A DNA stretch of 64,000 nt from Closterium sp. NIES-65 (lineage: Eukaryota > Streptophyta > Zygnematophyceae > Desmidiales > Closteriaceae), in the NCBI GenBank assembly GCA_948144175.1, contig CANXME010001453.1, positions 1,116,001 through 1,180,000 of the forward strand, read 5' to 3'. The translations under genes and the position numbers were made by a program. Shown here piece after piece: positions 40,601 to 52,179 of this stretch. Positions within the stretch are counted from its first letter, which is position 1. Each line of letters starts with the position of its first letter. The notes under the pieces were generated by a model that was given only the letters and a program-made list of their open reading frames with translations, searched no databases and was not told the DNA's origin.

Positions 40601-42640
40601 GGCAGCCGCTTGAAATGGCCCGCAGAGGTCGATGTGCACCACATCAAACGCATTCTCGGCATCCGATCCTCGGTCGGGGAAGGTGTGCCGTGCAAGTTTT
40701 CAGCCGACGCAGGAGGCACACGGCAGATTATCTGTGGTCGACTTCTCGATGTCCAGACCGGCAGCGACCTCATGCTTTGCCAAGCTCTTAATCGTGTCAA
40801 CGCCAACGTGCGCAAGCCGTGCGTGCAACACGCCCGGGGTCAACTTCGTCGTTGACACAAAAGTCCGCAGAGCTACTACCTCCGTCAAAGTCATCGCCGG
40901 CTTCGTCGAGCTGGGGCGCAGATTGGTGCAGAGAATTTTGCCGGAGTAGCGTGCTTGACCAAGGACATCACCGGCAGAATACACCTGCAGCATCTCTCCA
41001 CCGTCGTCCTGCAGCTTCACGCCGTTCTCCTTGAGCTGGCCAGTAGAAAGCAGGTTCGCGCGCACGCCCGGAACATAGAGTACGTCGGGGATGAGGACTT
41101 GCTTCCCGGCCTCCCCTTGCAGAGCAACGGTGCTTCTACCTTCAACGCTCTGAAGTGCCCCGTTGAAGCCGCGGACGTGGTGAACGTCGCCGCTCGGCTG
41201 CATGTCGACGAAGGCCTCCTTCGTCCCCATCAGATAGTGGAAGCAGCCACTGTCGAGCAACACAATGGTCGGATTGGCCTGCACAGCAGCAGCGACCGCC
41301 TTGAAGTCTTCGCCAGCCTCCAGCGCCAGCGAGATCGTCAGCTCCACCACGCTGACCATCGAGCATGAAGCCTCCTCGCCACGAGCGTTGCCGCCAGAGG
41401 AGTCTGTATCCTTCGTCGAAGACGTCTTCGACAGCTACTTCTCCTTGCGCGGCTGGTTGTCTCGACGACAATGTCCATCATCAGACTTTCTGCGGTTGGC
41501 GTCCCAGTCGTTGTCAGAATCGTCTCGGTCGGGGCAGTCATATGAGAGGTGGTCGGGAGCATTGCAGATGTAGCAACGGCGGCCTTCTCGACGCGAGCCA
41601 CTGCTACCGCGATCTCCACCTTTCTCCGACTTCCCGCGGTCGGCGCCCTCCGTCGATTTCGCGTTCGACGACTTCTAGCCACCGCCTCCGCCAGACTTCT
41701 CACGCTGCCCCTGTTGGCGTCCTTGCTTTGCCGGGGCAACGCAATTGGCCTGCGGAAGCAGTTCAGCAGGTCGCTCAGACTCCTGCATGAACTCGTCCTG
41801 AATGATATGGCTCAAAAGCGAGTCCTCGTTTAGATTCTTGCGCGTGCCGGGAATTGTTAGCATCCGGCGCATCAAATTGTAGCCCGAGGGGAGGCCACTG
41901 ATAACATGAGTGACATACGACGCCACCGAGAAGTCGATGCCGGCCATCCGCAGATCGACCAAAACTCGCTGCGCCCGATTGCAGTACTCGGTCCCCGATT
42001 CCTCCTCCCCCATTCGAATGTTGGTCAACTTCTTCTCCAGTTGACTGATGTAGAGGTCGTCGGTCGCTTTGTAGGTGCGCATGATGTACTGCCACACCTG
42101 GAAGCCAAAATCCACCCGAAGTCTGCACGATTTCAATGCAACCTGCACCAGAGGCGAGCAACACCTCGAAATGACCATAAATTTCAGAAGATGAGCAGCG
42201 CGAATTTCCGACCAGAGCTCCAAATCCTCCTCGTCCGGGGCCAGAACAGTTCCGTCAACGAACTTCTTCAATCCGGCAATCTCCAGCCGAGGCTCAATGG
42301 ATTCAATCCACGTAATCAAGTCATGTCAACCTTCTAGCAGCTTCAGCACAGCGATCTTGTCCGGCGAAAATTTAAAATGTCCGTACGCCTGCGCGATGCC
42401 TCCGTCTCGACCAGCCGACGCATGAGTCACCGAAATCGGCCTGACTCCACTCCGCAAAGGACCGACGTTGCCGTTCGAGCTGCCTCCAGTCGCAGATGAT
42501 CGCAGCACTTGTGCCTGCACTCCGCCAACTCTGACATCGGCGGGCCAAATCACTCCACGAACCCTCGTGCTTCCACGGCCAACAACATTTTTCGCCATCG
42601 CTTTCGTTGTGCACTTGTCAGGGAGAGGAGGACGCGCCAT
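37646..42640 (-). pseudogene. Copia C Gag-Pol, several stops and an internal reverse-transcriptase deletion
   Basis: Minus strand. Gag starts at 42640 (MARPPLPDKC), with a stop at 42320-42322, then ITWIESIEPRLEIAGL to 41678. After another stop comes the knuckle CYICNAPDHLSYDC (near 41565). Protease LLDSGCFHYLMG is near 41260 and the integrase zinc region LHARLAHVG...CASC near 40710. The core has VHIDLCGPF, RSDRGEKF and NGMVEREM, split by stops and a shift at about 40500. Reverse transcriptase begins NGTWELVERPRGV and retains LVYVDDLLAA, but the block with the first catalytic aspartate (usually M-D-V-x-T-A-F-L) is missing between about 38930 and 38900. RNase H (GYADADNAGDK) shifts frame at 37980 and ends EQPADFLTKAL near 37890. 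It is non-functional and from a family different from A and G. Confidence 0.85.
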
Positions 42641-42911
42641 CCGCTTCTACACGGAGAGGGGGATGCTCGCACGCCCATTGCGCACAAGTTTCGAGGAGCA
42701 GAATCTCCAAGTCCCCCTCGCCGTACCTGCCAGCCTCGTGGCGTGCCCGAACACCAGCCTCTCTCGCCTCCAGGGTATCTTCTACGCCCGTTTCAACGAC
42801 GGGGTCGACCATGGCGACTAAGATGGCTGCCGGCCTAGCAACAACTTAGGTAATGAACGCGCAAGTCGGCTATGTGAAGGTTCTAACGAAAGGCCGTCCA
42901 CGCTCACCGCA
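42641..42911 (-). other. leader and primer-binding region of Copia C
   Basis: Immediately inside the 5' LTR, the minus strand reads TGGTGCGGTGAGCGTGG. TGG is the complement of a tRNA CCA end, but the site does not match the initiator methionine primer used by the other elements here; the tRNA is not identified. The rest is untranslated leader. Confidence 0.5.
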
Positions 42912-43456
42912 CCATGTGGAGAATACTATTCTACGGGAAAGCTTGACTAGCGTGGGACACACAGTCAGAGTTCTGGCAGTGATTCTCAGAAGTGAACTTG
43001 GTTGCCTTGGTAGAATTCAAGCATAGTTCCACTAGCAAAAGTTCATAGAACAAGAATATGGTACAAGCAAAGAGAACCAAACAGCAAAGACAATGAAACC
43101 CGTAGAAACGTTCCTCGACAAGCACCTCAATCTGTCGAGTCAGCAACGGCACGTGAAACGACAAGCACATGCATATTTCACCTGAGTTGGTAGTTCCTCA
43201 GGTTTACAACGTTCACACTTGTGCATGTTTTTACTGTTAGTAAAAACGTGTTTCAGGTTCAGTTTCCATACTAAATCAAATTCTCCTGGGGAGTACAATT
43301 TCAAAAATAACCTGATTGGTCGAAATTTGCGGTTCCGGAATTGGGCAAAATACGCGCACATAGCGAATTTTGGAGCTAAGTAATTCTGGTCGACCAGAAT
43401 TGCTCTGCTTGACGAAACACTCGTCCAACTTAATTCTGCCGACCAGCAGTCTGTCG
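42912..43456 (-). repeat. 5' LTR of Copia C, truncated by Copia D
   Basis: 545 bp that match both pieces of the split 3' LTR (23121-23312 and 37033-37385). On the plus strand it starts TGTGGAGAATAC. The homology ends at 43456, where Copia D begins, and the missing 260 or so bases do not reappear on the other side of D. Confidence 0.88.
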
Positions 43457-46400
43457 TGTTGGGTGCAACTTCACATTGCACAACATCCTGCCGTCTGTTT
43501 GTACGAGTACGCGTCTGCGAATGCATTTGGGTGTGAATGGAATGTTCGTGTGTTTGTTTGCTATCGCAATTTTTGCTTGAAGCATTTGAAAGTACTCGCG
43601 CATTGAGCGCTTCCGCACAACATTGTACGCGCTAAGAACATTACAAGCAAAAAGGACGAGCTCGCAAAGGAACCCAAGATGGAACTTTGCGGTTCGGTTC
43701 AATTGATTATGCAGATTCAGTTCTATCCAACTCGAAATTGTACTGTTTTGTTTGTTGACTATAATGTAGCAGGGCACTTTAGGGGTAGAATTTAGGTGAA
43801 GGTTGGATGTTGTTTGTCTATATCTGCTTGCTACAGGGCCAGGGGAAACCAGCGGAACCAGCATTTGGCTGGTTGGGCAAAGACAAAACAGGTTCTGTTT
43901 TTAGGACCTGAACCTCGTTGTTGTTTTCCCAGGTTGGAAAAACAGAACCAGAGGTTGTTTACCAATCTACCACCTGCTGTTTTGTCCAGCCAGGTTGGTT
44001 CTATTGCTTGGAATTATTTGGGATCATCCCTGGTTGTTCCCAGATTTATTCCCAAGGTCCTTGCTAGCTAGAACTATTTATTCCTTCTCTCTTTGTACCT
44101 AGATATAGTCAATTTGATTCAAACAAATTCCTCCCTTCCTAGATTTTCGTTTCTACGCGGTGCGACGGCGGAATGCTACCTGAGTCAACGCTAGTATGCT
44201 AGCACTCCAACACTAGGCAAACGCTGTCCAAGCGATAACTTCGTAATGGCAGATTTTTTCGCGAGGAAACTTGGTTCATTTAAAAGCTCTTGGAGCGAGC
44301 TTCGATATAGGAAATTCTCAGCTTAATCCGATTGACGGTCTGCACGATACGCTGCCCGGCGTTCAAGGTACTCTTGCTGCTTTGACTAAGTCCCTCCTGA
44401 TCCCTTTCTCTACAAACTCGGACCCGAGGATAGGGGCTGGTCTTGTACCAGGCACCCAAGGACCCTTGGAGGTGACCCCGAGAAGAGGTCTTAAGATTGA
44501 ATAAGTCTTAATAGCTTGAGTTTATTAGGCCCATACACCAACAAGCTGGTATTAGAGCTGCGTTATAGTGATCCTCATTATAGGCAGCTATGGCGGGCAA
44601 CACCTCGATAGCGGTTGGTGAATCTTCAGCCCAAGATCGTAGCGGCAGCCAAGATTCTGGTGTTTCAGCGCCAAGGGGAGCAAGAACAAACCAGGGCTCG
44701 TTGGTGAAGGAGGTGCTAAAGAACTTCAGCGTCGAGAAGATCACTGGTAAGGGCTGTGATGATTGGGCCTGGAAGATGCAACTTTATTTCCGTCAGATTG
44801 GATTGCTGAAACTAATGATTGGGGAGGAGCCTAGATTGAGTGACCCCACGCTGCAGAAAGACTCGAATGAGCGCTCCTCGGCTGGCTACTATTTGATGTC
44901 GCAGAGTTTGGAGCTGAACCAGCGTCACCAGGTCATGCACCTGCTGCCGAAGGTTGAGTGTGGTCCAAATGCGTGGACCATGTTGAAGGAGCTGCACGCC
45001 TCGACCTCCGTTGTTGCAACGTTGATGCTGGAGAGGGAGCTGTCCATGTTGCGCCTGAGCGAGGGAGGGCCGGTCCAACCTGTCCTGGACAAGATGCGCG
45101 ACCTCCACCCAAAGTTGGCGACGGCGGAAATCACCTATCCGGAGAAGACCAAGTGTTTGAAGATGCTATCGCTGCTGCTTGAATTGTGGCTTCAATTCAC
45201 GAGCGGATTGAGCATGCTGCAGAACCAGAGCTCGTGGACACTCGAGTGGGTGCGGACAAAGATTCTGGAGGAGGACTTTCTTCGCCGCCAACTGAGGGGT
45301 GGAGACGATGGCAGCAGCGGCTACAGGATGCAAGGGAGCCGACGTGGGAGAGGACGTGGCTTTGGTGGTGCTGGATGAGGTGCAAAGAAGGACGACGACT
45401 CCAACGACCAACAAGGAGGTACCGGTTGGGGTCGCGGTGCGAAATCTGGACGTGGGCGCAAGTCGGGTGCTGGTGGCAAAATGAAAGGGAGTTGTTGGTA
45501 TTGTGAGAAGCAAGGGCACCCCTGGTTTTTGTGCTATAAGAAACCCCATGAATGGACCCCCCAGAATCGTCACCAGGATGGCGGCGCGCGGAGGAACCAG
45601 AAAAACGGCGCGAACATGGTCGCCGATTCGTCCGACAACAACCCGAAGAGCAACGATGGTGCGAAAAAGAAGAAGGAGCACACCGCGGGCCAGTTCTTCC
45701 ATATTGGAGAGTAGGGGGAGCAAGGAGACGCCTCTGCCAAGGTTGGAGCAGAGCTGCACCCCCTAAACTATTGGGTGTTGGACACGGGCGCTGCTTGGAC
45801 GATGACGCCACGCAAGGACCTGCTGGACCACGTACACGCTGCACTGATCAACGAGGTGTGCTCCGCCTCTGGACACACGCTAAAGGTGGCTGGTGCGGGA
45901 CAAGCTGCGTTTAAGGGAGCGGATGGCAAGCCGGTGGTGTTGCACGACGTTCTCCTCATTCCTGAACTCAAGGTTAACCTCATCTCCCTCCGTAAGCTTG
46001 GCAAGGCTGGGGTGAGCACTAGCACGGATGGGGCACACACTTACAAGTGGCAGCTGGGCAATCGGGTGCTTTGGGATCTCAACGAGAGAACGGACGTGTA
46101 CAGATCCATGTGGCAGCTGGCGGCGTTGGCGTGGCATGGTGGGGGGTAGGCTAGAGAGGGGTCTTCATCACAGGGGGAGTGCGACGCCGTTGGAAGGGTT
46201 GGTGTCAAAGTGTCGGCCAGATCTAGGGAGACGGATTGGGCAACGGCACACCGACGCTTGGGGCATGTGGCAATGCCCTTGTTGAAGCAGTTGAAGAAAG
46301 ATGGAGCCGTTGAGGGTCTGAAGCTGAACGGACAGCCACCTGATGAGAATTGTGAAATCTGTTTGCTCTCACAGCTTACCCGTTTCCCCTTCCATATTGT

Positions 46401-49400
46401 GATAGGCAGGAGCAAGAAGCCTTTGGAGCTGGTCCACATGGACTTGGTGGGGCCACTGCCGGTTCACGGACACAAGGGGGAGCGGTACTTTCTGACCATA
46501 GTGGATGATTGGAGCAGGCTTATGTGGGCATATCCGCTAAAGCAGAAGGACCATGCCGCCTCTACAATACGGGAAGATTGGCTGCCATTCGAGGAGAAGC
46601 AAGTGGAGTGTGTGGTGAAGCGGATTAGGACAGATCGGGGTGGTGAGTTCCTTGGAGCTGATATGACGGCTTGGCTCAAGAAGCAGGGCATCCAGAGGGA
46701 GCTGACCACGGCTTACACACCACAGTCTAACGGTTTAGTAGAACGGGCGAACCGGACAATTATGGAGACAGCTAGGGCGCTGCTCATAGAATCTGGGCTG
46801 GGCAACTTGATGTGGCCCCATGCTGTTTGGCACGCTATAGTCGCTAGGAACAGGGTACTCACCAAGGTTGGAGATGACTCGTGGGTGCCGTTGGAGAGGT
46901 GGCTTGGGAGGAAGCAGCCGGTGGACATGCTGAGGGTGTTCGATTGCATGGCAATCGCCCAGGTCTCCAAGACCTACCGTAATAAGTTGGGGGCGATTGC
47001 AATCTGGTTTGTGCATTTGGGGCTGGCTGCTGAGAGCAAGGGATGGCTGCTGTGGGAACCTTCCAAGGGTGTGTTGTTTAACAGCAGGGATGTGAAGTTT
47101 GTTGAGGGCGTGATGTATGGGAGCTGGGAGAAACAAACGGAGGCCAGGGTGTCCCAGTAGATGGAGCAGATCACCATGCAACTATACCTGACTCCTAGTG
47201 TGTGGGAGGAGGGAGAGCAGGTAGCTGCAGAGGGTGGTGATGAAAAGAAGGTACAGGAGGCACTTGCTGGTGGAGAAAATGATGTGGAGACTAGCACTAG
47301 TGGAGCTGCTGGATCTGAGGGGGAAGAGCAGCAGCAGGGGAAAACTAAGAAGCCAAAGGGAATCGTTATGAAGGGATGGGAGACACACGTCTCCAGGCCA
47401 GGACGTACCCGTATGGCTTTTAAGAAGCTGACTGCAGGAGCTGATGTAGCAGAGCAGCAGCTTGGGACAGAGGAGGCATTGCTGATTCTACCACATGACT
47501 ATGATCAAGATGAAAGGGATGAACCTGCCTACTGTTTTTTTGCCCCTGCACCAGAGGAACCAGCTAGCATGGAGGAGGCATTAGCTGGACCAAATAGGGA
47601 GAAGTGGATGGTTTCCAGGGATACTGAGTACCAGAGCCTGCTAGAGAATGGGACATGGGAGCTGGTGGTGATGCCTAAGGGGAAGAAAGCCGTACAGTGC
47701 AAGTGGGTGCTAAGGATCAAGACTAATGACAAGGGACAGGTCACCATCTACAAGAGTAGGCTGGTGGCTAAGGGGTTTATAAAGAAGAAGAAGCACGACT
47801 TCAATGAGATCTTTGCTTCCACTGCCAAACCCCCTACCCTCCGTGTCTTGTTGGCAGATTCAACCATTAGTGGGAAATTCATCATTCAGATGGATATATC
47901 AACGGCATTCCTCAATGGGATTTTAGAGGAGGATGTGTACATGACGCAGCCGTCTGGGTATGAGGATGGTACGGGCAGGGTGCGCAAGCTGAAAAAGTCC
48001 ATCTACGGCATGAAGCAGGCACCACGCTGCTGGTATCAGAAGTTGGCAACTGTTTTAGAGGAGATGGGATTCAGGACCAGCAGCTGTGATGAGAGCCTCT
48101 TTCTCGAGGGAGAGGGGGAGAAGCTGGTGCTGTTTGTGATCTATGTGGATGACATTCTTCTCTTTAGCAGCAGCATGAAAGAGATCCAAAATGTGTAACA
48201 GCAGCTGATGGAGAACATCAAGTGCAAGAACCTTGGGGAAGTAAAGTACCACCTCGGGATGCACGTAGAGAGCTATCTGGATCACAGGTGGTTGAAGGTG
48301 CACTAGGAGAAGTTCATCAAGGAGCTTGGGGAGAAGTACAGGATTGAGAAGGAGCGCAAAGTTGCAACTCCCCTACCAGCAGAATTCAAGCTTGTGAAAG
48401 CTGCAGAGGGAAAAGGGGTTGAAGCCGAGGAGCAGCAGCAATTTTAGTCCTTGGTGGGCAGCCTCTTGTATGCAGCAGTTCGCACAAGGCCCGACATCTC
48501 TTTCTCGTTTGGGCAGCTGAGCGTGTGGTGAAGTATCTAAAATCTCACCCATGCATTGGAGTTCAATACCCCGCATCTGCATAGGTAAAGCAGAAAGGGG
48601 TTGAGGTTCTGAAAGAGAAATTGGAGCGGCTTGGAGAAGGCAAGCTCTTTCTCACTTGCTTTACCGATGCTACGTGGGCCTCTGAGAAGGAGGATTCCTC
48701 ATCGAAGGGAGGATACATCTGTGTAGTAGGGGGAGGAACTGTTAGTTGGAGGTCAAATAAGCAGACGGAGAAGGCACTCTCTTCTGTGGAATTATAGTAC
48801 ATGGCGATGTTCGATGGTGTGAAGGAGGTGATTTGGGTGAGGAGGCTGTTAGAGGAGATTGGCCTGGAGTAAAAGGTTGCTACGCTGCTGTTTTGTGATA
48901 GCAAGGGAGCGCTTGGGATGGCTAGGAACGCTGTGTTTCATGGGCTCAACAAGCAAATGCGTATCAAGGGGCACGGGCTGCTTAAAGAGGTGAAGAGGGG
49001 GAGGGTGAATCCGATCTACATCAAGACTCACAAGCGGCCAGCAGAATTCCTCATCAAGAGGCTTGCGGATGAGCCTGATTGGCGTTGTGTGCGCATGAAT
49101 GGAATCAGCATGAACTAGTATTGAATGATGGGGATGCAGCCGGCAGGCTGAGGGGGAGTGCGTCGGGTGCAAATTCACATTGCACGACATCCTGCCGTCT
49201 GTTTGTTCGAGTAAGCGTGTGCGAATGCATTTGGGTGTGAATGGAATGTTCGTGTGTTTGTTTGCTTTCACAATTTCTGATTGATGCATTTGCAGGTACT
49301 CGCACATTGTGCGCTTCAGCACAACATTGTACGCGCTATGAATAGTACAAGCAGAAAGGAGGAGCTCGCAAAGGAACCCAAGATGGAAGCTCTGCGGTTC

Positions 49401-50251
49401 GGTTGAATTGATTGTGCATATAAAGTTCTATCCAACTCAAAATTGTACTGTTTTGTTTGGTTGACTATAGTGTAGCAGGGCACGAACTATAGGGGTACAA
49501 TTTAGGTGAAGGTTGGATGTTGTTTGTCTGTATCTGCATGCTACAGGGCCAGGGGAAACCAGCGGAACCAGCATTTGGCTGGTTGGGCAAAGACAAAACC
49601 TTCTGTTTTTAGAACCTGAACCTGGTTGTTGTTTTCCCAGGTTGGAAAAACAGAACCAGAGGTTGTTTATCAACCTACCACCTGTTGTTTTGTCCAGCCA
49701 GGTTGGTTCTGTTGCTTGGAATTATTTGGGATCATCCTTGGTTGTTCCTAGGTTTATTCCCAAGGTCCTTGCTAGCTAGAACTATTTATTCTTTCTCTTT
49801 TTGTACCTGGATATAGTCAATTTGATTCAAGCGAATTCCTCCCTTCCTGGAATTTCGTTTATACGCGGTGCGACGGCGGAATGCTACCTGAGTCAACGCT
49901 AGTACGCTAGCACTCCAACACTAGGCAAACGCTGTCTGAGCCATAACTTCGTAATGGCAGAACTTTTTGCGAGGGAACTTGGTTCATTTTAAAGCTCTTG
50001 GAGGGAGCTTTGACATAGGAAATTCTCAACTTAATCCGATCGACGGTCTGCACGATACGCTGCGCGACGTTCAAGGTACTCTTGCTGTTTTGACTAAGTC
50101 CCTTTTGATCCCTCTCGCTACAAACTCGGACCCGAGGATAGGGGCTGCTCTTGTACCAGGCACCCAAGGACCTTTGGAGGTGACCTTGAGGAGAGGTTTT
50201 AAGTTGGGTTAAGTCTTAAAAGCTTGAGTTTACTGAGCCCTTACACCAACA
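43457..50251 (+). mobile_element. Copia D, decayed member of the A family
   Basis: 5' LTR 43457-44543 (1087 bp), internal region with Gag-Pol from 44590, 3' LTR 49161-50251 (1091 bp; its first base has changed so that it starts CGTCGGG). Primer site TGGTATTAGAGC at 44548. The LTRs differ at many places. The left flank is TGTCG and the right flank is ATATG, so there is no target duplication. The left neighbour is an LTR of C and the right neighbour is the middle of a gypsy element. Confidence 0.9.
44590..49117 (+). pseudogene. Copia D Gag-Pol with many stops and a 46-bp deletion
   Basis: Collinear with the A polyprotein. In-frame stops occur at 45376-45378 (an arginine codon in A), 45712-45714, 46147-46149, 47158-47160 and 48196-48198, with more further on (for example 48304 and 48445). 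The knuckle CWYCEKQGHPWFLC, protease DTGAAW, integrase HMDLVGPL/RTDRGGEF/NGLVERAN and reverse transcriptase YVDD are still readable. At about 48518 a 46-bp segment present in A is missing; in A it lies between two GCAGCTG repeats, and D keeps one. The frame is lost from there to the RNase H end. Confidence 0.92.
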
Positions 50252-51314
50252 ATATGCTAGAGGAACATGTGGATTGCCTGGCAGAGATACTCAGGAGGAT
50301 AAGAGAGGCCGGGCTGACGTTCCACTTGAAAAAGTGTCGGTTTGGGCACATGACAGTGACTTTCCTGGAGTTTGAAGTAACTGGAGTGAAGCCAAGGTGG
50401 CCATCCGCGACCGTGTGGCACAACCGAAAGACAAGAGTGCCCTCACGGCACCACTGGGATTCCTGAACTATCATCGGAAGTTCGTGAAGAACTTCAGCAA
50501 ATGGGCAGCACCGTTGAACAAGCTGCTGACGGCCAGAAGTGGCAGTGGGAGGAACTGCAGATGGCAGCGTTGAAGGATCTAATGGGAGCTAGGAAGGATG
50601 GAGAAGTTTTACAGCTGCCGCGGGAAAACGAGCCGTTTGTCCTCTACACGGATTGGAGCAGCATCGGCATGGTTGCAATCTTGAGCCAGAAGCAAGGGGG
50701 GGAAGAGTAGGTGGTAGCGTTTGCCAGTCAGTCATGCAACCCAACAAAAGCCAACTATTCCTCCTACGAGGGGGAAAGGCTGGCGGCCATGTGGGCAGTG
50801 GGCCACTTCCGAGTTTATCTGCACGGCCGACCATTCACACTGATCACTGATCACCAACCCCTTCTGTGGCTGATGCAAAACCAGGCCCTCACGGAATGGA
50901 ATGCCAGGTGGGCAATGAAGCTCCATGAATACCATTTCGTTATCCGACAACGCCCGGGCAAAATCATGCAGCACATTGATGGGTTGTCCATGAACCTACC
51001 CACAGTGGCACCGGAGATGGCGCTCGTGGCCATGACACCTGATCCAGCGACACCGCTCCGCAGGGAGCAGCAGGCGGGGCCGTCGGATGTGTGGCAGGAT
51101 CAGGAGACTTTGGCATGGCTGCGGGGTGAGACATCCGAGGGAGCAACCTTATCGGCGCGATCAAGAAGCAGGGGGGAACACTACCGCTGGTACTTGAGCC
51201 AAGTGCAAATTCGAACGCAGGATGGGTGGAATTGGGTGCCGGAACCAAACGAAAGGGAGGGCGTCATCCAGGAAGTGCACAACAAACAGGGGCACTTCGG
51301 CCCGTTGTGCACAC
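50252..51314 (+). pseudogene. Ty3/gypsy H: reverse transcriptase end, RNase H and start of integrase
   Basis: Begins inside a gypsy reverse transcriptase (MLEEHVDCLAEILRRIREAG, FHLKKCRFG), then shifts frame to FVKNFSKWAAPLNKLL, then gives RNase H with PFVLYTDWSSIGMVAIL, a TAG at 50708-50710, and YSSYEGERLAAMWAVGHFR and ITDHQPLLWLM. The integrase zinc finger starts with HNKQGHFG and is cut after GPLCT by Copia G. Everything 5' of the reverse transcriptase thumb is missing at the junction with D. Confidence 0.88.
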
Positions 51315-52144
51315 TGTTGGTGCAACCCTATGGTTTGCACTCGGCTTGTTATCCGTGTGCGTGCATGCGTGTGTGCATAGAGTAGTATGAGTGCATGAAA
51401 TAAATATATATTTCATGCTTATAATGGTGTGTGAATGATGGGTCATGATGTCGAGTGTGTGTGTCAAGTCAATAGCGAGTTATCGCTAGTCGCGTGTAAC
51501 GCGGCCATTTTGTGTGTCCCGCGCGGTTTCTATTTTGTCGTGTGCGGTTTCTATTTTGTCGCTTGTCGAACGTTCGGCGTGTCGCAGGTGTGTGCAGCAG
51601 ACCCATCAACAAATCAAGGATGAGTTTGTGATGAAGAACTCTAGCCTTGGTTTCAAGCTTCAAGTGATTTCACAGCTCGCCAAAAAAGGGTACACCTCAA
51701 GATATTGAAGATAGTTACATTACTTTGTGTAGTGTAACATTTCACTTGGTGTAGGCCCTAGTGAAGGGTAGTTTCAAGACCCTTCGTTGGGGACAGTTTG
51801 GCACTGTTCCACTTCACTGTACCTCGGCTCCTGGGGTTTGTAGGAGCTAGGAGTCATTCCCAATTCGTAACTTTTCCCAACTCTTCCTAATTTGTGTTCT
51901 AAGACTATAGTGGCTGCCATAGTGCCGTTCGTTCAAACCAACGCTGTGTCTTCAATTCTTGATGAAATCGTGCGATCTAAATTGCCTATTTTAGGCAATG
52001 TTAAGGCGCTCCAGATCCAAGATTAATGGAGTCTTTTAGAGTTGTGAGCAGATCGCTATGAACGTTTAAAGCCGCTGTGCAGAAATCCGACTATGCACTC
52101 TATCCTTCGTTTTAGGCACATTGAAGCCTACTGTGACTATAACA
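51315..52144 (+). repeat. 5' LTR of Copia G
   Basis: 830 bp, TGTTGGTGCAACCC...GACTATAACA, preceded by target duplication CACAC (51310-51314). TGGTATCAGAGCC (initiator tRNA site) is at 52148. ATAAATATATATTT near 51400 could be a TATA region. Confidence 0.9.
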
Positions 52145-52179
52145 AGTGGTATCAGAGCCCCTTGGAGCAGCTTTGACGA

